A stretch of 64,000 nt of DNA from Malurus cyaneus samueli. Taxonomy: Eukaryota; Chordata; Aves; Passeriformes; Maluridae. Where the stretch lies: positions 21,933,521 to 21,997,520 of the forward strand of contig CM019216.1 of assembly GCA_009741485.1 (NCBI GenBank), in the 5' to 3' direction. Each line of letters begins with the position of its first letter. Within the stretch, counting starts at the first letter, position 1. A program made the translations under genes and the position numbers. This document shows, in pieces, positions 39,401 through 48,800 of this stretch. The notes beneath the pieces are model-generated. The model had not been told where the DNA came from, searched no databases, and saw only the letters and a list, made by a program, of their open reading frames with translations.

Positions 39401-42400
39401 AGAATGCAACTTTGTACATTGTAAAAACAGGAAAACAGAAGCATTACTGCAAAAGCTGAAGCCAACAGCCCCCAAAATATTCCTATGTCTAAACAGTTTT
39501 ATAGATCTCACCACCACACAACTAATTCAGGACATGGTAGTGACAGCAGGTAACAAAAGAAGATTGACATCAAGAGAACAGAATAAATGAGTGGTTCAGT
39601 TATGCAGGGGAGGTTACAGTAAACAGCATAATTACCTATACATGCCTTCACACCCTAAAGCAAGAGCTGCCAAATTTAAGTGGAGCTTTTGTAGCTGTGA
39701 AGAGCCAACATGTTGCTTGTGATCCATCTTAAGACGTATGCCACTCCTGGAAGTAAAACAACATGCCAAGAAAGAATACAGGTTTTTGTGGCTCTGCTCT
39801 TCAGCAATGAAAGAGCACCCCTACCTCTCTTTGTTCGAAGTCAGAGAACAAACCCTCCATGTCTGGAGTAAAAAAAAAAAAAAAAAAGCCACTAAGAACC
39901 CATTTGCTCTAAAGGGCTTTCTCTGTCCAAAAGAGCCTTCCTGGCATGAATTGTCGCAGGGACCAACTCTGCAAAGCAGAGGCACTCTGGCTTCCTGCTG
40001 CTCTAGGGGGAACCCCAAACCCAGAGAGCTGTCACCTCCCATGTGGGGCGCAGAATGACACCTGATATGGCACTGAGCCCATCCTCCCATCCAGCCACTG
40101 CTCCACAACACCACACCATTCCTGGTCTGCCTGTTGGGCAGGCAGGAGCAAGGATGAATGCTCACTAGTGACATCTTTTTTAGCACTAGCTCCAAGACTG
40201 TCAAAGGGGACAACAGTACACAGAGAGGAGTGACAATGTTTTAACTTGTCTCTGACATGGTTCTGTAGGCAACTGCTGTTTCTCTCCCAGAAATCTTTCT
40301 CAGGTGGGATGCAGACAGTATTAACTGGGAGATTTGCATTGTCTGCCACCAAGTGAAGGCTGCTGAGACCACCAGAAGAAGGCAGAAGACAAGTATTTTA
40401 ACCTTGTGCTTTGTCTGAGTGGCTTTTTTTTTTTCTCAGCAGAAACAAAAGCTTTTGATGTTGCAATGTTTAATGCCCCAAAAATGAGGAAGGTTAAGGA
40501 ATGAGGTCAGCTCAGTACTTAAGTGCACTTAACCAATTACCAGCTGAATGTCACTTATACTAACATGCTTCCCAAGGGGCAGCTCTGGAACACCCTCAGC
40601 ACCGGGACCTCCAACTGTGACAGCTGGACTCACCAAGCCAGCCTGGAATCCTGAAATATTGTCAGTACCACCATCATTCCCAAAAATCTGAATCATCAAG
40701 CATATTTCCAAAAATCTGCTCCTAGTAAGTTGCAAAAGAAAAACTAATTAAATTATCTGTCCAGAGGCCTAATGAATCTACAGTACTATTTCAATTTTTT
40801 TTTGTTTTGTTAACTTATCTTCTCTAAGTAAATTCCTCTTGTAAACAACACAAGATGAAAGTCAGCAGGGAAAGAAGAGATTAAAGCACAGAATTCAAAA
40901 TATTTTATTTCAATTCTGGCTATACGAAAGACAAAGAAGGCAACAAGAAGAATTCATGCTGAGAAATTTACGAACAACAACAACTTACTAAAACCACAGC
41001 AATAAGTAAACCCAGAGACTGGTCAGACAGTACATAAACTAAGTATCATTAACGATGTTATATTTAAGTACCAAATATAGATGAGTTTTAATCAAAGACA
41101 GTCCATCTGATCAGCTGCTGCTAGGTAAAAGGCACTAACAAAGTACAGCTGTTTTTTAAAAAGCAGCATGAGACAGAGAGACCATCAGCCAGACCTTTTA
41201 CCAGCTTGCAAGACAAAGCCACACTGCATATTCATTTCACTGCTGCTCTCCCTGGTTGTATTTGAACACTAAAATACAGAAGACTTGTATTAGAACACAT
41301 GATAAATTCACTTAACTACTTATTAATAAAAAACACAACGAAGAGCTTCCAGCACGCATTACAGATAGAATGTGTACCTAGTATGAAATTGAGTAAAATC
41401 AAGCAAAATTCTGGCATGTCTTTTAGCGCTCTTGACCTATGTCAGCTGGCAACAGCACCCCTGAGGGCAAACAAACTCTTCAAAAAGCTCAGCAAAGCGG
41501 TCCTTTTCATTTGCTCCTAAATTCACATAAAGCTGGGAAGGGATCTCCACCCAGATAACCCCTGCTATCTCCAGGTACCACCTGTTTCAGACGAAATCCT
41601 CCCTCTGAGGGCAACTACAGTTTCCCCAGGCAGAGTACATACATTGGCTACTTGCTCCTCTGAAAGTTGACTATGTCTAGTGCACCGCAAATGCGTGAGT
41701 ACTTCTATAAAAAAACTCCAGCTTTTATTGCTAAACAGCATCAGATGATCACATGTGCCACAGGCAGACTCCCCGGCACAGCTTCAGCTGCTGTTAGCAG
41801 CATTTAGCCTGCACCAGTACTTATCTCCAGCTATGGAGTATTTTAACAGCAGAGGAAAACCTCAGGCCGTAACTGTTCCAAAGGAACAAGTAAGGTTTAG
41901 ACTGAAATGCATCGCAAAACTCCTTAGCGGTATTCACAAGTTCTTATTTAAACCAAATAAATCCCCTCCCTCTAGGCTAACGGCTTAATACTGATGCAGC
42001 AGGACCATTAGCTCGCATCTAAAAAACTTCGCAGCCGCAAGCCCTCCACCCCCGGCGGCCGCTGGCGATAATTCCAGCAGGCTCTCAGTTGCCAGGTCCT
42101 GGCAGAACGCTGCTCTGGCAGAGATAACCTCACCCTGGAAGCAACCTGGCCCAAAACTCAGGCGAAAGGCTGTATCGCCACGGGAGACGCCTGCAAGCTC
42201 GTCCTCCTCTAGTTTCAGCTGCAGGGCGTGTTTCCATTTGCACAGAGCGGTTTTGGAGACTTCCTGATGGGAAGCATCCCAACTGCAGCCATGCCCCTGC
42301 CTTGTTTTCCCTCGCCATCGCTAGCAGCCAGCTGAGCTGTTTGCTGGAATTTTCTGTCACAGCCCCGAGAACTCTGCCATGGCACTGAATCCCACAGCAT

Positions 42401-43384
42401 GAGAGATCACCCAAAGCACTGAGAATACAAATGAGCCGTAAGGGGCACTGCCCTTCAGCCGCGGCTGGGACACAGAGCGGGCAGTACACCCGGCTGCCGG
42501 AGGGAGAAACGCCTCTTGTCATCTGCCAGGAGCCTTGCTGAGCACGCCAAAGTCCTCCTATTCCTGCCCAGGTCTGCAAAACTGGCCTTTTGTCGGCAGA
42601 CTCAGAGCGCAGACTGGTACCGGAACGCTCTCTGGAGTGGGCTCCTCAAACGCTGCATCGCTGGGAATCAGCGGAAAGGAATGAGGGCAGAAAAGCAGCA
42701 AACGCAGGCAGGGAAGGAGAAAACACTTAAACTGCCCAAGACAATGTCTCACACAACCTCGGGCACAGCCGACTTCTAACGCTTCTGGTGCCCGAGGGCT
42801 TCCAGGAGATGAAGAGACAAAAGCAAAGTCAAAGTTTTTAAGAAAGTCGCTGCACAAGCATCTGACACACTGACACATTTCTATCGATTACCCTTCCTTT
42901 TCTGCTCTTTTCCTAATGCAGGTCCCCTTCAAACACCTAGGTTTTAAAACAGGCCGGCACCTTTCAGAAAGCAACGCACATCTCCAGGGCGCTGGTTTCC
43001 CGCGGCGTCTGCCCTGTCCGACACACAGACCAGGGAACTGCCGTGCCAGTGGCTTCAGTTCTAAACCATTAAGGCGGTCAGGAGCGCTGGGCAAGAGCTC
43101 AGGGAAGAAGGAGAAGTAACAGCCTTCCCTTCCGAGCCCGACAAGCCCTTCCGCTGACACCCTGCCTCTCTCCGCCGGGCTGCTCCCCCCGGCCGGCAGC
43201 AGCCGCCTCAGCGGGGCCGGGCTGGCGGGATGCACACCCCGCACACCCGCTACGGCGGAAAAGAATCGGGGTTTCTGTCTGGAGCCGTGACAGTGCTCTG
43301 CCCTCCCGAGCTCCCCGGGAAGGCAGACACGGCCGAGGATGGGAGCTGAAGTGCGGGGTCTCCTCCCTTCCTGCCCCTGTTACT

Positions 43385-43393
43385 TCACCCCAC
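43385..43393 (+). promoter_or_regulatory. Sterol regulatory element (SRE-1 type)
   Basis: The window strand reads TCACCCCAC exactly, the core of the LDL-receptor SRE-1, followed by a C-rich stretch (cccgtgccccgcc) that could bind Sp1, a usual SREBP partner. ELOVL5 is known in mammals as an SREBP-1 responsive gene, so the placement makes biological sense. Occupancy is inference. Confidence 0.55.
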
Positions 43394-43461
43394 CCCGTGC
43401 CCCGCCACGGCGGAAGGCGCTCCCGCCGCCGCCCGGGATGCAGTATCCATGGCAATGCGGG

Positions 43462-43470
43462 ATTGCATCA
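43462..43470 (+). promoter_or_regulatory. C/EBP-ATF response element (amino-acid response element)
   Basis: The window strand reads ATTGCATCA, and the minus strand TGATGCAAT, an exact match to the CHOP-type composite site bound by ATF4 with C/EBP factors. It sits in a short lower-GC pocket (43443-43490) inside an otherwise extremely GC-rich island, which makes it stand out. Function is inferred. Confidence 0.5.
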
Positions 43471-43916
43471 TGCTCTTGACTAAACTGCACCGGGGGAAAG
43501 ACGCTCCCGGCGAGAGCCCCGTCCCTTCCGCCGCCCCGTCCCCTCCCTCCACGGCCGGCCGCCCGCCACTGTCGCCCCGTCCTCGCCGAGCCCCGCCGCT
43601 CCTCGCCGGCCACCGAACCTCCCCCTCCGCTGCGCGCACCGCCGGCGCTGCCACAGCACTTTTGCGCGCACCGCGGAGCGGCGCCCCGCCCGTCGCGGCC
43701 CCCGCCCCCTCGTCTCCGCATCCTCCTCCGGCCGCGCCGCACCGCATGCTGTCTCGGGCGGGGAGCCCCGCGCGCTGCTCCCGGCGGGACGGCACCTCGC
43801 GGCGCGGCGGCGCTGGGGGCGGCGGGTGGCACGGCAGTCTATCCCGCTGCGAGCGCGGGGCGGGGCGGGGGCGGCACGGGGCGTGGCCCCGCCCCCCGCC
43901 GGCCGTGGGCTGACGG

Positions 43917-43924
43917 TGACGTCA
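43917..43924. promoter_or_regulatory. Palindromic cAMP response element 1
   Basis: A perfect TGACGTCA palindrome in a CpG-rich context, the full CREB/ATF consensus. A second copy begins 48 bp further on. Confidence 0.6.
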
Positions 43925-43964
43925 GAGTGGTGCGGGGGCTCACGGGCGGTGCGGAGGGGCGCTA

Positions 43965-43972
43965 TGACGTCA
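43965..43972. promoter_or_regulatory. Palindromic cAMP response element 2
   Basis: A second perfect TGACGTCA, 13 bp before a CCAAT box. Full palindromic CREs near CCAAT boxes are a common arrangement in CpG-island promoters. Confidence 0.6.
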
Positions 43973-43985
43973 CGGGCGCAGAGAG

Positions 43986-43990
43986 CCAAT
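43986..43990 (+). promoter_or_regulatory. CCAAT box (NF-Y type)
   Basis: The context AGCCAATGG fits the NF-Y consensus. It reads CCAAT on the window strand, so it could serve either a plus-strand transcript starting near 44050 or, in reverse orientation, the minus-strand gene. Confidence 0.5.
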
Positions 43991-44165
43991 GGGGTGGTGG
44001 CGGGCGCTCGCGAGCGGCTCGTGCGGGCCGTGGGGTGCTCCGGCTGCCGCGTGGGCTCGGAGCCGCCGAGTCCAACAGGTCAGACCCGCTCCCGCTCCCG
44101 CTCCGGCCGTGAGGAGCACAGCGGCTCTGAGGGCGCTCCGCCGGGACCGTGGAAACGGGGGGCCC

Positions 44166-45039
44166 CTGTGAAAAACAATATGGGACCATGTAATTAAAGA
44201 CTATCACAATGAGATGACCCGCAGGCCTACATTAAAGGTCCCGGGCCGATGTAGTTGATGTTTCCTGGGCTTTGAAGTAACGGGCTTTGCAGCGTGACAG
44301 CATTTTTGAATGTAAGTGCTGGCTGCAATAAATAGGTAGGATTTTTACTCGGTCTTACAATAAAACTGCTAGTTTTGCTTTGTAATTTACATGCATATGC
44401 TGAGCCTATCCCCACCGTGTCGGATGTCTGAGAAAGGAATTTCAAAGCACCCTCTTTGGCTCCTTTCCAATGGCATGGATGCTCAACATCCATGAGGAGG
44501 AAAAGTTCTGTCCACCCTCTCCAGACACATCATTAACTCCACAAGGTCCTAATGGGGCAATATTGAGGGTACCTTGGCATTGCTAATGGGGCAATATTGA
44601 GGGTAGCAGGAGGGAGAAACCAGTTTGTTTCTTTCCCTCTCTCATGTACTCCCTCGTGATGGAAGATGACCTTTTAAATTTTCTCCCTCCCTAAGAGTTT
44701 GTTCCATCTCTTTGTTAATTAAATGAAAATGTTACATAAATAAAGAGCAGCTTTGCTTTGCAAAGGAGAGGAGTCAAGCAGCAATTTGCATGGGGTTTAT
44801 TCAAGATCAAGTAACTCCACTCCATGGGAAGGAGTTAGCAATTTTAGAAAATTGGAGTAAGAACGGTTTCCTGAAGCTGTGCCTGAGCAATAAAATACAG
44901 CTGGTTGGGTGAAGCAATCAAAACTGGCTATGCCAACCCAGCAGGCAGTAGCTTCTCCTGGGCATTGATACCATGTCTACAGTCATTTACCAAGGCCCAT
45001 GTCCATGGTCATTAGCTGAAGGAACATGCTGCAACGTTG
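44166..45039. other. Upstream flank of the CpG island
   Basis: GC content falls sharply after 44165. A 23-bp sequence is repeated at 44549-44571 and 44583-44605. No gene was recognised. Confidence 0.6.
44549..44605. repeat. Two-copy tandem repeat, 34-bp period
   Basis: The 23-bp block beginning ctaatggggcaatattga and ending gggta is present twice without mismatch, 34 bp apart start to start. This looks like a recent local duplication. Confidence 0.8.
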
Positions 45040-45812
45040 CCTCACCAGATTGAAACTCAGTGTGCAAGCAGTGCCCAGAGGTGATGCTGGACTGTAAATA
45101 GTCAAGAATAGGCCCCAGGAGGGTCAGGTGTGTCCTGGGGGCATCAGGCACAGCATCACCAGCTGATCAAAGGAGGTGATTGTCCTGCTCTTCTCTGGAG
45201 TGGCCTCGCCTTAAGGCTGTTAAGGTCACCACAATATAAAAAGGACATTAAGCTATTTGAGAGCATCGAAAGGAGGGCCACAAGGATAGTAGGGGCCTTG
45301 AGGGGAAACCATATGAGGAGTGGCTGATGTCACTTGGTCCGTTCAGCCTGGAGAGGAGACTGAGGGAAGACCTCATTGTGCCTGTCAACATCCTTATGGG
45401 GGATAGTGGAGGGGCAGATACTGATCTCTTCACTCTTGTGGCCTGTTGTGGGTTATAGGATCTTCTTTTGTTTCCTCTCTTGGGAATTTTTCTTTCCCAT
45501 TTTGTTGCTGGGAGACATGGCCAGTGGCAGGACTTGAGGAAACAGCATGGAGCTGAGTCAGGGGAGGTTTAGGTTGGATATCAGGAAAAAGTTTTTCATC
45601 CAGAGGGTGTTTGGGCACTGGAAGTGGCTGCCCAGGGAAGTGGTCACAGCACCAAGCCTGACAGAGTTCAAGAATCATTTGGACAACACTCTGAGCCACG
45701 TGGTGTGAATCTTGGGGATGGTGCTGTGCAGGGCCAGACATTGGACTCAGTGATCCTGGGAGATCCCTCCAACTCAGCAGATTCTGTAATTTTATGGTTC
45801 TCTGATTCTAGG
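45040..45812 (+). mobile_element. CR1 LINE, 5'-truncated, plus orientation, with nested insertion
   Basis: ORF2 remnants include QYKKDIKLFESIERRATRIV, followed by the typical 3' region (gtcaggggaggtttaggttg, gaagtggtcacagcaccaag) and an attctgtaattttatggttc tail. The copy is interrupted by a 74-bp insertion at 45444-45517. The 5' limit is approximate because the first 100 bp are diverged. Confidence 0.92.
45444..45517. mobile_element. 74-bp TG...CA insertion with 5-bp target duplication
   Basis: The insert begins TGTTGTGGGTTATAGG and ends GCTGGGAGACA, and is flanked by TGGCC at 45439-45443 and 45518-45522. Removing the insert and one TGGCC restores the CR1 reading (ctcttgtggccagtggcagg). TG/CA ends and a 5-bp duplication suggest integrase-mediated insertion, as for an LTR, but the element is far too short for an ordinary solo LTR. 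It may be an internally deleted LTR. Confidence 0.7.
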
Positions 45813-48800
45813 AGTGCAATAATGCAGTGTTTCCCAGTGGGATCAGAAATTATCTTCCTTAAGCTCTTACTGGGACAAGAGAAAATCTCTAAAGTAAATG
45901 CTGAAGCTATGCCACAGTTCTTTAATCTTTTTTATTAGAGTAAGATGTTAGGAATGCTATTTGGTTGGTGTTAGAGGGGATTTTTCCCCTTTTTGTTTTA
46001 AAGCTCAAATCTTCCTTTCTGTGAAGGACCAAACCCCTGTGTGATTTGTGTGTGAGTGATTTGAGGCTTTGTAGCACTTTTCAGTAAAGTATGAATATTC
46101 ACAGTTGCCTATGTGTTTTAACACTTTGGAAAAAAAAACAACCCTCAAACCCTGTAAAAATCAGCACAGCTCTCAAGTCAGTATGCCTTCCAGAAGGCCC
46201 TTTGCCCAAGTCAGTGTTTTGGATGTTTGAGGCATCCCTTCCTATTTATGAGAAGTCAAGCCATCCTAATTAAGTAAGGCACAAGTCCCGGTTTTGTTTC
46301 ACTTGAGCCAAAATATCCTGAGCTCGCAGAAACATGACCAGCATTAGGCCTTTTCATATCTTTCACACTTTATTTAAAGTACTTTTCAGTGTGCTTTAAA
46401 TAAAGTTCCTTCCAAACAGGCATACACATTTGTTTCCATGGTTTATTGATGAGAGATGATTGCACCAAGTGTTGCTTTCACAGCCAAAACAGCTTTCTAA
46501 TTCTGGAAGGTGCTTAAATAATTAAGATTCAATCTGGCTGTTTAAAAATAAAAAATAGGAACTTGAGATGCAAAAAGGGATGGAGCGGGGCGTAGGGAGT
46601 GTATCTGGCGAGTGAGCAGCACTCTGTGCCAGAAGGGGATGTGCTGCTTCCTTGTCCCCATGCTGTGTCCCACAGGCAGGGAAGCTCCAAGCCTACCAGA
46701 GGCTCGCACGTACCCGCTGTGCCTCCCTTCACTGGGGAGCTTGCCTTTCTTGCTTAGTGGGGGATTTTGATGAGGCTCCCTATGCCCAGGGTGCCAAGTA
46801 ATTGGCCCTGGAGAGGGAAGGCACAACAGTTGATGGAGGAAACGATGAGGCTGGGGAGTGGGATTTTGGTTTTACCAGTCTGACTCCAGTGTGAGAGTCC
46901 CTGCCTGCCTGCCGGGCTGCTGCTTCTTCCTTCTGCTCGTCTCTCCAAAGTGCACATGCTGTTACCAGTCAGAGAACAAGAGTAAGGTCACAACATGAGA
47001 AATGTCATTTCAGAATTACCCACTTGGGAGAATTAAGCAAATAATGCCAAATGTTTTGGCACTAAAAGTTTGGCATTTAATAGGGGTAGGAGCTGGCCAG
47101 TGTCATTCTGGGCTTCAGATGTACTGAGTTTCAGCATCATTCTCATTTTTTTTGAAGCATCTGCAGGTTTGTTGGGGGTGAAGACACTGACCTCTCCACC
47201 AAGGACTGATGAAATTGCTGCTTGTATATTGCTCAGGGTGGGTTTCAGAGACCTTGTTATCAGAGTGGAAACAATGAGACTGGAGTTCAGAGAAGGGCAA
47301 ATTAAACATTATTCAGGATTTAGACAGAAGGATTGCTAGGGTTGATGTAAAATAAGTTTTACCTTGAATATCATTTTTACTTGCATCTCATGACTACTGT
47401 AATCCTGCCTTTTGAGAGAGAAGAGGCAGAATCTGAACATTGTGGAATGCCAAGTCCTAAGTGACCCAGCCTAGGCAGCAGCAGCAGCAAAGGTGATGAA
47501 GAAGCCTCAATAGATAGGGCTATCATCACTAAATCAATGGTACACAAAGGGGAGAGATTCAATAGATACTAGTGTTTGAGAGTGTGGGGTAGGAAGAGAA
47601 CAGCTGGAACATTTGAAAGTAGAATGAAAAGTCAGTGAGGGCTGCAACACTGAGAGCACAAAAGAGCTTGGAGTAGAAGATTCATCAACATGCTATTTGA
47701 AATTAGCCTGGATAAAAGGTTAGAGGTTTCAGGGAAACGAGCCCAAATGGTTGTCTTTTGGGGGCTGAGTTACCAAATCTGTCTTCTTTTTTTAAAAAAA
47801 ATCTGTTAGAAATCCTAGCCTTGCCTATTTAATAGTGGTTCATCATACACACTGTAATGAATAGGTCCTTGTTTTGATTAGAAACAAATTAATCCAGTTT
47901 TTCCAGAAGTGAATTAACAAATTGATTAGAATAAATAACCATCATTTGCCACTCAGTCATCTTAACGGGATTTTTCAGTCCTGCCTGAGTTTGCCTTGGC
48001 ATTCATCCAAACTGACTGTGGCAGCTCTATGTTCCTTATCAGCGCGATAAATGGGATGCAATTACTGTTCCTAAATCAATCACTGGATTAAGGAATCAGG
48101 CTTGAAGTTGCAGCATTTATTTCTTCTGAGTATGGTGTTTTCTTCTGTTGGTCAGAACACAAATGCTTCATGCTGTCTGTAGAAGTTTGTCAAACTTTTA
48201 AGTACTTGATCTTTGTAGAAAAAGCTTCCAAAGAAGGTTTTCTTCACAATTTTGTATTTTCAGGTCTCATAAGCAAGTGACTGGATGAAGGTGCTATTTT
48301 GAGATTCCAGCACAGAACTGGTGTGAACGTTCGCTCTCTGTTCTGAGGTATGATTATGTTACAAACTGGTTTTAACTTTTGAGGGTGATTTTTGCAAACT
48401 TCTTTTAGGCTGGAGTGGAAGCAAATTCTTGGCCCTATGTTTCTAATCCATTTTTCAGGCATTTTACATTAACAGCAATTAATTTTTTGCATTTCCTCCT
48501 ACCTCTCCCTGCAATGTGCGATGCAGTAGGCAAATAATTAAACAGTACTGAAGACCTGCACCAACTCACCAAACTTTCAGATTTACCCCAAATGCTGTCA
48601 CACAAGACCAAAATATTTGACCAAATAGGTCAAATAATTATGGAATTTTCTCTGTCACTGATGTTAGTATATTCCTCTTTCTCACCATGCTGTTCATAAT
48701 CTCTGAGAGAGAAAATGTGATTAAAGTCCACCCTTGTCAATGCTGCTAAAGCTTTAATCACCTCAAGTTCATAAAATAATGAGCTCTAAGAACCTCGCCA

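Larger units (their letters stand above)
22939..42989 (-). other. ELOVL5: ELOVL5 intron 1 (about 20 kb, upstream boundary inferred)
   Basis: The acceptor ctttccatttcag adjoins exon 2; the donor should be in or near the CpG island and is not resolved. It contains CR1 fragments at 25808-26906 and 28969-29104, a solo LTR at 35225-35808, an A-run of 18 at about 39870-39887 and a G-run at about 38050. The rest is unremarkable AT-leaning sequence, with no further exon recognised. Confidence 0.7.
42990..44165. promoter_or_regulatory. ELOVL5: CpG island, presumed ELOVL5 promoter with non-coding exon 1
   Basis: This is the only extended CpG-dense, GC-rich block in the window, densest at 43380-44130. 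It lies upstream of the ELOVL5 coding exons on the minus strand, as expected for a gene whose first exon is non-coding. It contains Sp1-type GC boxes (for example near 43859-43900), an SRE, a C/EBP-ATF element, two CREs and a CCAAT box. I could not identify a clear consensus splice donor for exon 1 on the minus strand; the best of several weak candidates is CCC|gtgagc at 43943-43942. The start site therefore remains open, and the elements could be promoter or early intron 1. Confidence 0.8.

Noticed and set aside
39821..40352. Possible retroviral remnant suggested by GC-richer sequence and a 130-codon minus-strand frame
   Set aside because: I could not match any gag, pol, env or LTR signature, and found no paired ends or target duplication.
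42130..42136. Strong-looking donor on the minus strand (CAGG|gtgagg) as the end of exon 1
   Set aside because: It lies about 0.9 kb outside the CpG-dense zone with no supporting transcript evidence; it remains possible but is not called.
43444..43457. Possible RFX X-box (gtatccatggcaat)
   Set aside because: Two positions depart from the GTNRCC...RGYAAC consensus, so it is not reported as a site.
43380..43989. Several long open frames on both strands (up to 169 codons), rich in Arg, Gly, Ala and Pro
   Set aside because: The CpG island has few stop codons because of its GC content. The frames overlap on both strands and show no domain, so they are composition artefacts.
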